NCBI GenBank assembly: GCA_030373505.1
Contig: JAUCYS010000011.1
Coordinates: 44,214 to 108,213, forward strand
DNA from: Parasphingorhabdus sp.
GTDB taxonomy: Bacteria; Pseudomonadota; Alphaproteobacteria; Sphingomonadales; Sphingomonadaceae
Length of the DNA stretch: 64,000 nt
Direction of reading: 5' to 3'
Part shown: piece by piece, positions 24,396 to 34,860 of the stretch
Layout: every line of letters begins with the position of its first letter
Numbering within the stretch: position 1 is the stretch's first letter
The notes under the pieces: generated by a model
Told to the model about the DNA's origin: nothing
Seen by the model: only the letters and a program-made list of their open reading frames with translations
Database searches by the model: none
Translations under genes and position numbers: made by a program

Positions 24396-26363
24396 ATGAC
24401 CGTTTCCGAAAAACATATGGCAAACGCCATAAGAGCGCTTGCCATGGATGCGGTGGAAGCTGCCAACAGCGGCCATCCCGGCATGCCCATGGGCATGGCC
24501 GATGTCGCTACCGTGCTGTTCAGTGATTTTCTGAAGTTCGATCCGAAGGTGCCGAAATGGGCCGATCGCGACCGTTTCGTGCTGTCGGCCGGCCATGGTT
24601 CGATGCTGATCTATTCGCTGCTGCATCTGACCGGCTATGCGCGGCCGACGCTGGAGGATATCAGAAATTTCCGCCAGCTCAGCTCGCCCTGCGCAGGGCA
24701 TCCCGAAAATTTCAAGCTCGAGGGCGTCGAGACGACCACCGGGCCGCTGGGGCAGGGCTTTGCAACTGCCGTCGGCATGGCCGTGGCCGAACGCCATCTC
24801 AATGCGCTGTTCGGTGACGATCTGGTCGACCACAAGACCTGGGTGATTGCCGGTGACGGTTGCCTGATGGAGGGTATCAATCACGAAGCGGTCGGTCTGG
24901 CCGGTCATTTGGGTCTCGGAAGACTTAATGTTCTTTGGGATGATAATGGTATAACTATCGATGGCAAAACGGATTTGTCGACGAGCGAAGATATTCCGGC
25001 GCGCTATCGGGCGTCCGGCTGGCATGTCGTGTCCTGCGATGGCCATGATTTTGCCGATATCCGCAAGGCACTGAGCGAAGCCGAAGCTGATCCGCGGCCT
25101 TCGCTGGTCGCGTGCAAGACGATCATCGGCTATGGCGCGCCGACCAAACAGGGCACTTCGGCCACCCATGGTGCCCCGCTGGGCGACGAGGAAATTGCCG
25201 GCACCCGTGCCGCGCTGGGCTGGGACCATGATCCCTTTGTGATCCCGGAAGATATATTGGAGTCCTGGCGGCAACTGGGCGAAAAGGGGGCTGCGGCCCA
25301 CGCCGAGTGGGACAAGCGGCTGAGCGGTCATGCGCAGGCTGGCGAATTTCAGCGGCGCATGGCTGGCGAGCTGCCGGACGGCAGGGCGATGCAGGATTAT
25401 CTTGAAAGCCTGGCCAAGGATCCGCCGAAAGTGGCGACGCGCAAGGCTTCCGAAATGGCGCTGGGCGCGATTACCGAAGCGCTGCCCGAAATGCTCGGCG
25501 GCAGTGCCGATCTGACCGGTTCAAACAATACCAAAACTTCGTCCACCAAGCCTCTGACAAAAGACGATTATTCGGGGCGCTATATCTATTACGGCATCCG
25601 CGAGTTCGGCATGGCGGCAGCGATGAACGGGATGGCGCTGCACGGCGGGATCATCCCCTATGGCGGCACGTTCCTGGTGTTCACCGACTATTGCCGTGGC
25701 GCGATGCGGCTGTCCGCGATCCAGAATGCCCGCGTCGTTTATGTGATGACCCATGACAGCATCGGTCTCGGCGAAGACGGGCCGACCCATCAGCCGATCG
25801 AGCATGTCCAGAGCCTGCGGCTGATGCCGAACATGCAGGTCTTCCGCCCTGCCGACGCGATTGAAACGGCGGAATGCTGGGCGCTGGCGATCAAGCGGGC
25901 CGATGGTCCGTCGACCCTTGCGCTGACCCGTCAGGGGCTGCCGCCGTTGCGTCACGACGTCAGTGTAAACCTTTGTGAAAAAGGCGGATATCGTCTGAAG
26001 GCGGCGGACGCGGAAAAGCGCGTCGTGCTGATTGCTACTGGCTCCGAAGTGTCGCTGGCAATGGATATTGCGGCCAAGCTGGAAGCCGCCGGCCATGGTG
26101 CCGATGTCGTGTCCATGCCGTGCACCGAATTGTTCGACGCGCAGAGCGCCGACTATCGGCAGGAACTGCTGGGTGGCGACGGCGTCCTGCGGGTGTCGAT
26201 CGAGGCCGGGACCACATTCGGCTGGGAGCGCTATACCGGGCTCGACGGCCTGCGCTTCGGTATCGACAGTTTCGGAGCGTCTGCCCCGATTGAAGATCTT
26301 TACGCCCATTTCGGTCTGACCGTTGATGCGATTACCCCCCAAATTCTCGAGAAAATCGGCTAA
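24396..26363 (+). CDS. tkt: Transketolase
   Basis: 655 residues. TPP-dependent transfer of two-carbon units in the pentose phosphate pathway. Seen: [15 protein letters not shown] near the N terminus, [14 protein letters not shown], the TPP/Mg motif [13 protein letters not shown] with downstream [27 protein letters not shown] and [17 protein letters not shown] in the pyrimidine domain, and a C-terminal domain with [11 protein letters not shown]. The ATG at 24396 follows GGGGGA; an upstream TTG gives only a nine-residue extension. It heads the tkt-gap-pgk-fba carbon cluster. Confidence 0.95.
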   Translation: MTVSEKHMANAIRALAMDAVEAANSGHPGMPMGMADVATVLFSDFLKFDPKVPKWADRDRFVLSAGHGSMLIYSLLHLTGYARPTLEDIRNFRQLSSPCAGHPENFKLEGVETTTGPLGQGFATAVGMAVAERHLNALFGDDLVDHKTWVIAGDGCLMEGINHEAVGLAGHLGLGRLNVLWDDNGITIDGKTDLSTSEDIPARYRASGWHVVSCDGHDFADIRKALSEAEADPRPSLVACKTIIGYGAPTKQGTSATHGAPLGDEEIAGTRAALGWDHDPFVIPEDILESWRQLGEKGAAAHAEWDKRLSGHAQAGEFQRRMAGELPDGRAMQDYLESLAKDPPKVATRKASEMALGAITEALPEMLGGSADLTGSNNTKTSSTKPLTKDDYSGRYIYYGIREFGMAAAMNGMALHGGIIPYGGTFLVFTDYCRGAMRLSAIQNARVVYVMTHDSIGLGEDGPTHQPIEHVQSLRLMPNMQVFRPADAIETAECWALAIKRADGPSTLALTRQGLPPLRHDVSVNLCEKGGYRLKAADAEKRVVLIATGSEVSLAMDIAAKLEAAGHGADVVSMPCTELFDAQSADYRQELLGGDGVLRVSIEAGTTFGWERYTGLDGLRFGIDSFGASAPIEDLYAHFGLTVDAITPQILEKIG

Positions 26364-26401
26364 AACAAGCCACACTGATCAAATTCAAAGGAGCAATAGC
26401 G

Positions 26402-27406
26402 ATGACAAAAGTAGCAATTAACGGATTTGGCCGGATCGGTCGGCTTGTTGCCCGCGCGATCCTCGAACGCGACGATGACCAATTCGAGCTGGTCGCGATC
26501 AACGATCTCGCTGATGCGGAATCCAATGCGCTGCTTTTTGCCTATGACAGCGTGCATGGCCGCTTTCCCGGCGAAGTGACCGCGCATGGCGATCATATCA
26601 TGGTCAACGGAAAGAAAATTGCCGTGACCTCGGAACGCAACCCCGGTGATCTGCCGCATGGCGAGATGGGTGTGGATATCGTGCTCGAGTGCACCGGTTT
26701 CTTCCAGTCGAAAGACGCTTCGCAGCCGCATATCGATGCCGGCGCGAAACGCGTGCTGATCTCGGCTCCGGCCAAGGGTGATCTGAAAACCGTGGTCTTC
26801 GGCGTCAATCACGAGGTGCTGACGGCGGAGGATATCATTGTTTCCAATGCGTCCTGCACGACCAACTGTCTTGCCCCGGTTGCCAAGGTGCTGAACGACA
26901 CGGTCGGTATCGAGCGCGGTTTCATGACTACGGTCCACAGCTATACCAATGACCAGCGGATGCTCGACCAGATTCACAGCGACATGCGCCGGGCGCGTGC
27001 GGGTGCGGTCAACATGATCCCGACCACCACCGGTGCGGCGCGCGCCGTCGGTCTGGTGCTGCCGGAACTGAACGGCAAGCTGGACGGTTCTTCGATCCGC
27101 GTCCCGACCCCCAATGTCAGCCTGGTCGATCTGGTGTTCACGCCGGGGCGCGATACCAGCGTCGAGGAAATCAACGGCGCGCTGAAGGCCGCCGCTGAAG
27201 GTCCGATGAAGGGCGTTCTGGTGTTTGAGGACAAGCCGCTGGTGTCGAGCGACTTCAACCATCAGCCTGCGAGCAGCTCGGTCGACAGCCTCGAAACCAC
27301 GGTGATGGACGGCAAGCTGGTCCGCGTGGTCAGCTGGTATGACAATGAATGGGGCTTCTCCAACCGCATGATCGATACCGCCAAGGTCATGGCGAGTTTT
27401 CTCTAA
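26402..27406 (+). CDS. gap: Glyceraldehyde-3-phosphate dehydrogenase, type I
   Basis: 334 residues. Oxidises glyceraldehyde-3-P to 1,3-bisphosphoglycerate. Seen: Rossmann motif [13 protein letters not shown], Asp35 in AINDLAD (typical of NAD use), catalytic Cys152 in [12 protein letters not shown], and [12 protein letters not shown] near the C terminus. The ATG is preceded by AAAGGAG. It lies between tkt and pgk on the same strand, 19 bp before pgk, consistent with one transcript. Confidence 0.95.
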   Translation: MTKVAINGFGRIGRLVARAILERDDDQFELVAINDLADAESNALLFAYDSVHGRFPGEVTAHGDHIMVNGKKIAVTSERNPGDLPHGEMGVDIVLECTGFFQSKDASQPHIDAGAKRVLISAPAKGDLKTVVFGVNHEVLTAEDIIVSNASCTTNCLAPVAKVLNDTVGIERGFMTTVHSYTNDQRMLDQIHSDMRRARAGAVNMIPTTTGAARAVGLVLPELNGKLDGSSIRVPTPNVSLVDLVFTPGRDTSVEEINGALKAAAEGPMKGVLVFEDKPLVSSDFNHQPASSSVDSLETTVMDGKLVRVVSWYDNEWGFSNRMIDTAKVMASFL

Positions 27407-27425
27407 GCGAGAAGGGTTCTGAATC

Positions 27426-28616
27426 ATGTCGGCTAACAGTTTTAAAACGCTTGATGATATCGGTGATGTTCGGGGGAAATGCGGCCTGGTCCGGGTTGAC
27501 CTGAACGTCCCGATGGCGGATGGCAAGGTGACCGACGACACGAGGCTCAGGGCCCTGCTGCCGACGGTGACCGAACTGGCCGACAAGGGAGCAAAACTGC
27601 TGCTTCTGGCCCATTTCGGGCGCCCGAAAGGGGAATATAAGCCGGAATATTCGCTGGAGCCGGTGGTTGAGCCGCTGGCGGCAGTGCTTGGCCGCGACGT
27701 GCAATTCATGGCGAAGCCGGACCGGGCGGCGATCGACGCCTTGCCCGATGGCAGTATCGTCGTGCTGGAGAACAGCCGCTTTGCACCGGGCGAGGAAAAA
27801 AATGATCCGGCGATGGCCAAGGCGATCGCTGCCTATGGCGATTTCTACGTCAATGATGCCTTTTCGGCCGCGCACCGGGCGCATGTCACGACCGAGGGGC
27901 TGGCCCATCTTCTGCCCTCTTATGCCGGCCGTTCGATGGAACGCGAGCTGACGGCGCTCGACAAGGCGCTCGGCAATCCCGAGCATCCCGTGGCGGCTGT
28001 GGTCGGCGGAGCGAAAGTTTCAAGCAAACTCGATGTGTTGCGACAGATGGTTGAGAAAGTGGATCATCTGATCATCGGCGGCGGCATGGCCAATACCTTC
28101 CTCGCGGCGCGCGGCGTCGATGTCGGCAAGTCGCTGTGCGAACATGATCTGGCCGATACCGCCAATGCGATACTGGAAGCCGCCGACAAGGCCGACTGCA
28201 CCGTGCATCTGCCTTATGATGTGGTGGTGGCGAAGGAATTTCGGGCGAATGCGGAGACGCGGACGGTCAATGTCCATGAAGTGGCGGCCGACGAGATGAT
28301 TCTCGATATCGGGCCGGCTGCGGTGGAAGCGCTGTCCGATGTGCTCAAGACCTGCAAGACACTGGTCTGGAACGGCCCGCTGGGCGCGTTCGAGACCCCG
28401 CCGTTCGATCAGGCGACGGTTGCGCTGGCGCGAACCGCTGCGGCGCTGACCAAGGAAGGCCAGCTGCTTTCGGTGGCCGGCGGCGGTGACACGGTGGCGG
28501 CGCTGCACCATGCCGGCGTGGCCGATGATTTCAGCTTTGTATCGACCGCAGGGGGCGCGTTTCTGGAATGGATGGAAGGCAAGCCCTTGCCTGGCGTCGA
28601 AGCGCTCACCAAATAA
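27426..28616 (+). CDS. pgk: Phosphoglycerate kinase
   Basis: 396 residues. Transfers phosphate from 1,3-bisphosphoglycerate to ADP. Seen: [18 protein letters not shown] at the N-terminal substrate site, [48 protein letters not shown], and the nucleotide loop [12 protein letters not shown] near the C terminus. Length is normal for the family. It is 46 bp upstream of the aldolase gene. Confidence 0.95.
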   Translation: MSANSFKTLDDIGDVRGKCGLVRVDLNVPMADGKVTDDTRLRALLPTVTELADKGAKLLLLAHFGRPKGEYKPEYSLEPVVEPLAAVLGRDVQFMAKPDRAAIDALPDGSIVVLENSRFAPGEEKNDPAMAKAIAAYGDFYVNDAFSAAHRAHVTTEGLAHLLPSYAGRSMERELTALDKALGNPEHPVAAVVGGAKVSSKLDVLRQMVEKVDHLIIGGGMANTFLAARGVDVGKSLCEHDLADTANAILEAADKADCTVHLPYDVVVAKEFRANAETRTVNVHEVAADEMILDIGPAAVEALSDVLKTCKTLVWNGPLGAFETPPFDQATVALARTAAALTKEGQLLSVAGGGDTVAALHHAGVADDFSFVSTAGGAFLEWMEGKPLPGVEALTK

Positions 28617-28662
28617 GCGCACGGGCGCACCGGGAATTATCGAATATGTCAGGGAAAAAGAA

Positions 28663-29550
28663 ATGGCCAATAGGGAAATGTTGAACAAGATCGAAAACGG
28701 GCAGGGTTTCATTGCCGCGCTGGACCAGAGCGGCGGCTCCACACCAAAGGCGCTGGCCGGCTATGGCATCGGCGAGGATTCCTTCTCCAATGAAGACGAG
28801 ATGTTTGCGCTGATCCACAAGATGCGCAGCCGCATCATTACCTCGCCCAGCTTCGGCAACGGCAAGGTGATCGGCGCGATCCTGTTCGAGAAGACGATGA
28901 ACGGCGACGCCGGCGGCAAGCCGGTGCCGGAAGCGCTCTGGGATCGCGGCGTGGTCCCGTTCCTGAAGGTCGACAAGGGGCTGCAGGACGAGGAAAACGG
29001 CGTGCAGCTGATGAAACCGATCCCGGATCTTGACGCGCAGTGCAAGCAGGCGCTTGCCAAGGGCGTGTTCGGGACCAAGATGCGTTCGGTGATCAACAAG
29101 GCCAATGCCAAGGGCATTGCCGCCGTGGTCGAGCAGCAGTTCGATTTCGGCAAGCAGATCCTGGGCCACGGGCTGGTGCCGATCATCGAGCCGGAAGTGA
29201 ATATCAAGAGCGACGAGCGCGCCGAATGCGACAAGATTCTGCTCGGCGAACTGACCAAGCAGTTGGACCAGCTGGGCGATGACCAGAGGGTGATGCTGAA
29301 ACTGTCGATCCCGGTCGAGGCGAATCTCTACAAGCCGCTGATCGACCATCCGAAGGTCATCCGGCTGGTGGCTCTGTCCGGCGGCTATTCGACCGAAGAG
29401 GCCTGCGAGGAACTGGCCAAGAACGAAGGCATGATCGCCAGCTTCAGCCGTGGCCTGCTGCAGGACCTCAGGGTTTCGCAGAGCGACGAGGAATTTGACG
29501 CGGTGCTCGGCGGAGCGATCGACCAGATCTACCGGGCGTCGATCACCTGA
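28663..29550 (+). CDS. Fructose-bisphosphate aldolase, class I
   Basis: 295 residues, Schiff-base (metal-independent) class I type. Seen: [21 protein letters not shown], a class I signature near the N terminus, then [29 protein letters not shown] and [10 protein letters not shown]; the last is a candidate site of the Schiff-base lysine. The size fits the short bacterial class I family (fda-like) rather than the about 360-residue animal type. I chose the ATG at 28663, preceded by AGGGA; an upstream in-frame extension would overlap pgk. It completes the lower-glycolysis/gluconeogenesis cluster. Confidence 0.92.
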   Translation: MANREMLNKIENGQGFIAALDQSGGSTPKALAGYGIGEDSFSNEDEMFALIHKMRSRIITSPSFGNGKVIGAILFEKTMNGDAGGKPVPEALWDRGVVPFLKVDKGLQDEENGVQLMKPIPDLDAQCKQALAKGVFGTKMRSVINKANAKGIAAVVEQQFDFGKQILGHGLVPIIEPEVNIKSDERAECDKILLGELTKQLDQLGDDQRVMLKLSIPVEANLYKPLIDHPKVIRLVALSGGYSTEEACEELAKNEGMIASFSRGLLQDLRVSQSDEEFDAVLGGAIDQIYRASIT

Positions 29551-29571
29551 GCAGGGCCTCTGGGTCTGACG

Positions 29572-30237
29572 ATGTCCGCTCCGAGCTGGTCTGCTGTTGA
29601 TGATTATATCGTCGACCAGCTGATCGGCGAGGATGCGGTGCTGGACACTGCCTTGGCGCACAACCGGCAGGCGGGACTGCCCCCGATCGATGTCTCGCCG
29701 GCGCAGGGCAAGCTGCTGCAACTGCTGGCCAAGGGCGTCGGTGCGAGGCGCATTCTCGAGATCGGCACGCTGGGCGGCTATTCGAGCATCTGGCTGGCGC
29801 GGGCGCTGGGCGAGGGCGGCAAGCTGGTCACGCTGGAGCTTGATCCCGATTATGCCGCCGTCGCGCGCGCGAATATCGACCGGGCCGGATCGGGTGACGC
29901 TGTCGATATCCGGATTGGCCCGGCCTGCGACACGCTGGAAGAGATGTGCGCTGCCGGCGAGACGGCGTTTGATTTTGTCTTCGTCGATGCCGACAAGCAA
30001 AATTATGCCGCCTATCTGGACTATGCGGTGCGGCTGGCGCGGGCGGGCACGATGCTGGTCTTTGACAATGTGGTGCGGGAAGGCGGGATTCTCGATCCCG
30101 ATTCCGATGATCCCAAGGTTCCGGGCACCCGCCAGCTCTATGAGGCGCTGAAAGACAATCCCCGGATCGAAGCCACAGCGATCCAGACGGTGGGCCAAAA
30201 GAAGTGGGACGGTTTCCTGCTCGCCTTGATGCGATGA
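29572..30237 (+). CDS. SAM-dependent O-methyltransferase (caffeoyl-CoA/COMT-like)
   Basis: 221 residues. Class I methyltransferase of the methyltransferase_3 group: motif I ILEIGTLGGYSSIWLA (about 60-75), LVTLELDPDYA, and DFVFVDADKQNYAAYLD (metal-binding aspartates). The substrate is unknown; catechol-like acceptors are usual for this group. Start at 29572, 21 bp after the aldolase stop, so it is probably read with the glycolytic cluster although unrelated in function. Confidence 0.85.
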   Translation: MSAPSWSAVDDYIVDQLIGEDAVLDTALAHNRQAGLPPIDVSPAQGKLLQLLAKGVGARRILEIGTLGGYSSIWLARALGEGGKLVTLELDPDYAAVARANIDRAGSGDAVDIRIGPACDTLEEMCAAGETAFDFVFVDADKQNYAAYLDYAVRLARAGTMLVFDNVVREGGILDPDSDDPKVPGTRQLYEALKDNPRIEATAIQTVGQKKWDGFLLALMR

Positions 30238-30256
30238 AGACGCTAGACATGCGGAT

Positions 30257-30895
30257 ATGAATGACATTCCCTGCCAGCTCTATCTGATCTCGCCGCTCGA
30301 CGTTGGCGGCAATTTTCCGCAGCGTCTGAGGCAGGCGCTTGAGGCCGGACCGGTTGCCGCTTTCCAGTTTCGCGTCAAGGACGTCGATCCGGAGGAGGCT
30401 GCGCGGCTGGCCGAGCCGCTGAAGGCGATCTGCGACGAATTTGATGTTGCCTTCATCGTCAACGACGATGTCGCGCTGGCCGAGCGGCTGGGCGCGGACG
30501 GCATCCATCTTGGGCAGGGCGACGAGAGCCTGAAAAACGCCCGGGCGGCGCTGGGCAAGGATGTCCAGATCGGCATCACCTGCCACGACAGCCGTCATCT
30601 GGCGATGGAAGCGGGCGAGGGCGGCGCCAATTATGTTGCCTTCGGTGCCTTTTTCCCGACCGAGACCAAGGAAACACAGTACAAGCCGGAGCTCGAAATC
30701 GTTCAGTGGTGGGCCGAAATGATGGAAATTCCCTGCGTCGCTATTGGCGGGATCACGCCGGACAATTGCCGGCCGCTGATCGATGCCGGTGCCGATTTCC
30801 TGGCCGTATCCGGGGCAGTGTGGAACGATCCGGCGGGGCCGGCTGCAGCGGTGCGCAAATTTGCCGATATCATGGACAGCGGCTCGGCCGGCTAG
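30257..30895 (+). CDS. thiE: Thiamine-phosphate synthase
   Basis: 212 residues, TIM barrel joining HMP-PP and HET-P to thiamine phosphate. Seen, in order: FQFRVKDVD (diphosphate site), FIVNDDVALAERLGADGIHLGQGD, GITCHDSRHLAMEAGEGGANYVAFG, AFFPTETKETQ, and CVAIGGITPDN followed by VSGAVW near the C terminus. These match the ThiE pattern, although several positions differ from E. coli. It follows the O-methyltransferase by 19 bp. Confidence 0.85.
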   Translation: MNDIPCQLYLISPLDVGGNFPQRLRQALEAGPVAAFQFRVKDVDPEEAARLAEPLKAICDEFDVAFIVNDDVALAERLGADGIHLGQGDESLKNARAALGKDVQIGITCHDSRHLAMEAGEGGANYVAFGAFFPTETKETQYKPELEIVQWWAEMMEIPCVAIGGITPDNCRPLIDAGADFLAVSGAVWNDPAGPAAAVRKFADIMDSGSAG

Positions 30896-31137
30896 GACGA
30901 GCTGTGCGTCTTGCCGATATTCGAAGCGAGATAGTGGGCGACGAAATTGCTGACCGAAGGCGGCGCAAAATTGGGCATCTGCTCCATGTCCCGCAAATAG
31001 CCCTCGGTGGCCTTGAACGAGTGTAGCTGCCCGGCATGAATGGCAAATCCGAACAGGCCGGCAGCGGGCACGGTCTTGCCATTTGGTACAATATCGGTCG
31101 CATTGCCGTGCCGGTGTGAAAACTGTCTCTCGGTCAT
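30892..31137 (-). CDS. Small hypothetical protein convergent with thiE
   Basis: 81 residues: basic/His-rich start (MTERQFSHRHGNATDIVPNG) and a helical middle (KATEGYLRDMEQMPNF). No known domain is recognised. It overlaps the thiE stop by four bases and has no clear Shine-Dalgarno. It is the only reasonable coding frame in the 393-bp gap 30896-31288, so it may be real, but could be spurious. A CTGTGCG/CGCACAG hairpin lies upstream at 31186-31203. Confidence 0.4.
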   Translation of the reverse strand: MTERQFSHRHGNATDIVPNGKTVPAAGLFGFAIHAGQLHSFKATEGYLRDMEQMPNFAPPSVSNFVAHYLASNIGKTHSSS

Positions 31138-31288
31138 GATTGACTGCTAGCGGAAGGGTGATCAGCCGTATTGTATGAAATGGACCTGTGCGCCCGCGCA
31201 CAGTCTTTGATCGTCACCGGGCTTGCCTATTATCCGCCAGCAGATTACAGCGCCGCTCAATCAAACAATCTATCGAGCGAGACAAGCG

Positions 31289-31852
31289 ATGAAGATCAGC
31301 GGTGTGGATATCCGTCCGGGCAATATATTGGAATATGAAGGCGGCCTGTGGAAGGTTGCCAAGATCCAGCATACCCAGCCGGGCAAGGGCGGCGCCTATA
31401 TGCAGGTTGAGATGAAGAATCTCGTGGACGGTCGCAAGACCAATGTCCGTTTCCGCAGCGCCGACACGCTCGAGAAAGTCCGTCTGGACACCAAGACGTT
31501 TCAATATCTGTTCGCCGACGGCGACATGCTGACCTTCATGGACAAGGAAAATTACGAGCAGATCACGCTGCCGGCCGACCTGCTGGGTGATGCCGCGGAA
31601 TTTCTGCAGGACGGCATGGACGTCCAGCTCGAGCTGTATGACGAAAAGCCGATTTCCGTCGCTCTGCCCGACCAGATTGAAGCCGTGATTGTCGAGGCCG
31701 ATGCCGTGGTCAAGGGCCAAACAGCCTCGTCCAGCTACAAGCCGGCGATTCTCGAAAATGGCGTTCGCGTCATGGTGCCGCCGTTCATTTCAGCCGGGAC
31801 CAAGATCATCGTCGATGTCTATGCCCGCGAATATGTCGGCAAGGCCAACTGA
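31289..31852 (+). CDS. efp: Translation elongation factor P
   Basis: 187 residues. Relieves ribosome stalling at polyproline stretches. Seen: [22 protein letters not shown] at the N terminus (shown in part here as [11 protein letters not shown]), the loop [16 protein letters not shown] with the lysine K33 that can be modified, and the C-terminal [16 protein letters not shown]. The ATG at 31289 is preferred to a 22-residue upstream extension that does not match the family. Confidence 0.95.
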   Translation: MKISGVDIRPGNILEYEGGLWKVAKIQHTQPGKGGAYMQVEMKNLVDGRKTNVRFRSADTLEKVRLDTKTFQYLFADGDMLTFMDKENYEQITLPADLLGDAAEFLQDGMDVQLELYDEKPISVALPDQIEAVIVEADAVVKGQTASSSYKPAILENGVRVMVPPFISAGTKIIVDVYAREYVGKAN

Positions 31853-31859
31853 TCCATTC

Positions 31860-31965
31860 CCCTCCCGCTTGCGGGAGGGATCAGGCGCGGGCATGGCGAT
31901 GCTGCTCGCCCGCTCTTTGAAAAACAGATAGACCCACCCCCGGCCCCTCCCGTACACGGGAGGGG
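31860..31965. repeat. Intergenic palindromic element (family E), two hairpins
   Basis: Between efp and suhB. Left hairpin CCCTCCCGC/GCGGGAGGG (31860-31868, 31871-31879) and right hairpin CCCCTCCC/GGGAGGGG (31944-31951, 31958-31965) frame about 60 bp. The right arm runs into GGAGA just before the suhB start at 31979, supplying a plausible Shine-Dalgarno. No T-run follows the hairpins. Confidence 0.75.
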
Positions 31966-31978
31966 GGAGATAAATAAA

Positions 31979-32797
31979 ATGCCTGCACATTCCGCCCTGA
32001 TCACTGTCATGGAACGCGCTGCGCGCAAGGCGGGTTCGCGCCTGCGCCGCGACTTTGGCGAAGTCGAGCATCTGCAGGTTTCGAAAAAGGGGCCGGCAGA
32101 CTTTGTGTCCAAGGCCGACATGCGCTCCGAGCGAATTCTCTATGACGAACTGCTGAAGGTCCGGCCGGGCTGGGGCTTCGTGCTGGAAGAAGGCGGCATG
32201 ATCGAGGGCGAGGAAGGCAAGCCGCGCTGGATCATTGATCCGCTCGACGGCACCAGCAATTTTCTCCACGGCATTCCGCATTTCGCGATTTCGATTGCTG
32301 TGCAGGAGCGCTCGCTCGACGGGCGCGGCTGGGGCAAGATTACCAGCGGCCTGATCTACGAACCGCTGACCGACCTGACCTGGTGGGCGGAAATGGACAA
32401 GGGGGCATGGCTCGGCGAACGACGGCTGCGCGTGTCCGCGCGCCGCGATCTGTCCGAATCGCTGATTGCCACCGGCATCCCGTTCAAGGGTCACGGCGAT
32501 CTCAGCGAATGGGCCCGGATTTTCGGCGCGGTTGCGCCGCAGGTCGCCGGTATCCGGCGCAACGGATCTGCTGCCCTCGATCTCGCCTGGCTGGCTGCCG
32601 GCCGCTATGACGGCTTCTGGGAAGCGGGTCTGCAGGTCTGGGACGTGGCAGCGGGCATTCTGATGGTGCGGGAAGCCGGCGGCTTTGTCACTGACTATAC
32701 CGGTGGTGATCAGCCGATCGGACAGCGCGAAATATTGGCCGCAAACGAGGCGCTGCACAGCAAGCTGCATCGGATATTGGCGAAGTCGCTGCTGTAA
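31979..32797 (+). CDS. suhB: Inositol monophosphatase family protein (SuhB-like)
   Basis: 272 residues. Mg-dependent phosphatase fold. Motif A WIIDPLDGTSNFLHGIPHF (about 82-100), motif B WDVAAGILMVREAGGFVTDY near 218, and a metal-site acidic residue in FVLEEGG. The family covers inositol-1-phosphatase and SuhB, which also aids rRNA transcription antitermination; sequence alone does not tell which role dominates. It lies upstream of the nuo operon, separated by 104 bp. Confidence 0.88.
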   Translation: MPAHSALITVMERAARKAGSRLRRDFGEVEHLQVSKKGPADFVSKADMRSERILYDELLKVRPGWGFVLEEGGMIEGEEGKPRWIIDPLDGTSNFLHGIPHFAISIAVQERSLDGRGWGKITSGLIYEPLTDLTWWAEMDKGAWLGERRLRVSARRDLSESLIATGIPFKGHGDLSEWARIFGAVAPQVAGIRRNGSAALDLAWLAAGRYDGFWEAGLQVWDVAAGILMVREAGGFVTDYTGGDQPIGQREILAANEALHSKLHRILAKSLL

Positions 32798-32842
32798 CTG
32801 CGAACGCCTCGCAAAAGGCCAAGATTTTAAGCGACTTCACCC

Positions 32843-32871
32843 TTGCGGCATCGGGAGCCACTCCCTAAAAG
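32843..32871 (+). promoter_or_regulatory. Candidate sigma-70-like promoter before nuoA
   Basis: TTGCGG (32843-32848), a 17-bp spacer and TAAAAG (32866-32871), about 30 bp before the GTG start of nuoA. Spacing is ideal but the -10 is weak. Read-through from suhB is also possible. Confidence 0.3.
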
Positions 32872-32901
32872 CGGCCCCAATATTAGCGAAACGAGTCATC
32901 T

Positions 32902-33276
32902 GTGGTCGATCTTTCCGAATATGCACCGATATTATTGTTCCTGTTTGTAGCCGTAGGGCTGTCGACAGCCTTCGTGTTTCTGCCGATGGGTGTTTCCCGG
33001 CTGACCGGAACCCATAATCCGAGCGCCGAGAAGCTCTCGGAATATGAATGCGGCTTTCCCGCATTCGAGGATTCACGCAGCCAGTTTGACGTGCGTTTCT
33101 ATCTGGTCGCGATCCTGTTCATCATCTTCGATCTGGAAGCGGCATTCCTCTTCCCCTGGGCGGTTTCGCTGGAACTGACCGGCTGGGTCGGCTGGACAAC
33201 AATGATGGTATTTCTGGCAGAACTGATCATCGGTTTCGCCTATGCCTGGAAGGTGGGAGCGCTGGAATGGGACTAG
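32902..33276 (+). CDS. nuoA: NADH-quinone oxidoreductase subunit A
   Basis: 124 residues, three membrane helices. Membrane-arm subunit of complex I. Seen: [19 protein letters not shown] (TM1), [16 protein letters not shown] (conserved quinone-side loop with YECG), [25 protein letters not shown] (TM2, shown in part as [16 protein letters not shown]), and a third helix. GTG start at 32902. It overlaps nuoB by 10 bases, so the two are translationally coupled. Confidence 0.95.
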   Translation: MVDLSEYAPILLFLFVAVGLSTAFVFLPMGVSRLTGTHNPSAEKLSEYECGFPAFEDSRSQFDVRFYLVAILFIIFDLEAAFLFPWAVSLELTGWVGWTTMMVFLAELIIGFAYAWKVGALEWD

Positions 33277-33839
33277 AACCCAATAATAGCGGATCGGCGA
33301 TCCTGAACGCCGACGGTACGCCGATGCGCGCCGCGCAGGAGCCTGATGAGGGCTTTTTCAAGGATCTCAATTCGGAAGTGAACGACAAGGGCTTTCTGGT
33401 CACCTCGACCGAGGAGCTGTTCCAGTGGGCCAGAACCGGCTCGCTCTGGTGGATGACCTTTGGTCTCGCCTGCTGCGCGGTTGAAATGATTCACGTCAAT
33501 ATGCCGCGTTACGACATGGAGCGCTTTGGCGCTGCCCCGCGCGCCAGCCCGCGCCAGTCCGACGTGATGATCGTTGCCGGCACTTTGTGCAACAAAATGG
33601 CCCCGGCGCTGCGCAAGGTCTATGACCAGATGTCCGATCCGAAATATGTGATCTCGATGGGCAGCTGCGCCAATGGCGGCGGCTATTATCATTACAGCTA
33701 TTCGGTGGTTCGCGGCTGTGACCGGATCGTGCCGGTGGATATTTATGTGCCCGGGTGCCCGCCGACGGCAGAAGCCTTGCTCTACGGGGTGATGCAATTG
33801 CAGCGGAAAATTCGCCGTATCGGGACATTTGAACGGTGA
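33267..33839 (+). CDS. nuoB: NADH-quinone oxidoreductase subunit B
   Basis: 190 residues. Carries the terminal 4Fe-4S cluster N2 next to the quinone site. Seen: [11 protein letters not shown] with the paired cysteines, [34 protein letters not shown], and [17 protein letters not shown]. Cluster ligands are all present. The start overlaps nuoA. After it come 115 bp with a family B repeat before nuoC. Confidence 0.96.
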   Translation: MGLEPNNSGSAILNADGTPMRAAQEPDEGFFKDLNSEVNDKGFLVTSTEELFQWARTGSLWWMTFGLACCAVEMIHVNMPRYDMERFGAAPRASPRQSDVMIVAGTLCNKMAPALRKVYDQMSDPKYVISMGSCANGGGYYHYSYSVVRGCDRIVPVDIYVPGCPPTAEALLYGVMQLQRKIRRIGTFER

Positions 33840-33859
33840 GCAGTATGGTTGAATATAAT

Positions 33860-33930
33860 CCGTTAGTCCTGAGCCTGTCGAAGGACGCCTGTCGACGCGA
33901 GGCGTGGTTCGACAAGCTCACCACTAACGG
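33860..33930. repeat. Interspersed palindromic repeat family B, copy 1 (nuoB-nuoC)
   Basis: Ends CCGTTAGT and ACTAACGG are a perfect inverted repeat, with inner GAGCCTGTCGAAGGA and TTCGACAAGCTCA halves that pair in hairpins. The inner halves recur in copies at 40499, 43084 and 43538. Confidence 0.85.
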
Positions 33931-33954
33931 CAAGCAGGCACGGGTGACCGGATA

Positions 33955-34737
33955 ATGGCCCATTCTGCACCCGCTATCTCCAGCAACGAGGGCGTCGCTG
34001 CCAAGCTTGGCAAGGCGATCGGCGCTGCGCTGATCGATACTGTCGAAGCCTATGGCGAAATCAGTTTTACCGTGCAGCGGGCCAAGCTCGCCACGGTGCT
34101 GGAAAAGCTGCGCGACAAGCATGAATATCAGCAGCTGGTCGAGATTGCCGGCGTTGACTATCCCGATCGCCCCGAGCGGTTCGAGGTCTGCTATCATCTG
34201 CTCAGCCTGACGAAAAACCACCGTATCCGGGTCAAGGTCTCGACCGACGAGGATATGCCGGTGCCGAGCGTCACCCATATCTGGGAAGTCGCCGGCTGGC
34301 TCGAACGCGAAGTGTTCGACATGTATGGTGTGCTGTTCGACGGCAATACCGATCTGCGCCGGATCCTGACCGATTACGGTTTTCAGGGTCACCCGTTCCG
34401 CAAGGATTTCCCGCTGACCGGCTATGTCGAGATGCGCTATTCCGAAGAAGCCAAGCGGGTGGTCTACGAGCCGGTGAAACTGGCCCAGGATTTCCGCAGC
34501 TTCGACTTCATGTCGCCCTGGGAAGGCGCCGATTATATTCTGCCCGGTGACGAGAAAGTGGGCGGCCAAGCGCCGCCTCCGACTCCGAAGGTGACCGAGG
34601 ACAAGAATGATACAGGCGCCGGCAAGAAAGCCACGAAAAAGGCGGCAAAACCATCGAAGCGCGACGAGGCGGCTGCCAAGAAGCCGGCTCCGAAGCGGAC
34701 CAAGTCGGGGACCAACAAGGCGGGGGAAGGGAAGTGA
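33955..34737 (+). CDS. nuoC: NADH-quinone oxidoreductase subunit C with a lysine/alanine-rich tail
   Basis: 260 residues. Peripheral-arm subunit forming the quinone-proximal module with NuoD. Seen: [40 protein letters not shown], the signature [21 protein letters not shown] (shown in part) and [23 protein letters not shown]. After about residue 205 a low-complexity tail rich in Lys, Ala and Pro follows ([20 protein letters not shown]), histone-like and absent from E. coli NuoC. The tail is probably disordered and variable. Confidence 0.94.
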   Translation: MAHSAPAISSNEGVAAKLGKAIGAALIDTVEAYGEISFTVQRAKLATVLEKLRDKHEYQQLVEIAGVDYPDRPERFEVCYHLLSLTKNHRIRVKVSTDEDMPVPSVTHIWEVAGWLEREVFDMYGVLFDGNTDLRRILTDYGFQGHPFRKDFPLTGYVEMRYSEEAKRVVYEPVKLAQDFRSFDFMSPWEGADYILPGDEKVGGQAPPPTPKVTEDKNDTGAGKKATKKAAKPSKRDEAAAKKPAPKRTKSGTNKAGEGK

Positions 34738-34753
34738 TGGTTTTTTCTCTCTG

Positions 34754-34838
34754 TTTTCCTGCGAAGGCAGGAATCCATCTCCTGCCAGTGCCGCTCGACG
34801 CGATGGTCCTAGATGGGGCCCTGCCTCCGCAGGGGCAC
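34754..34838. repeat. Interspersed palindromic repeat family C (nuoC-nuoD)
   Basis: Two hairpins face each other: CCTGCgaagGCAGG (34758-34771) and CCCTGCctccGCAGGG (34819-34834), with ATCCATCT and AGATGG near the centre pairing with each other. It is distinct from families A, B and D. The nuoD Shine-Dalgarno GAAGGAG follows just after it. Confidence 0.7.
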
Positions 34839-34860
34839 GTTCACTCCGAAGGAGATAAAC

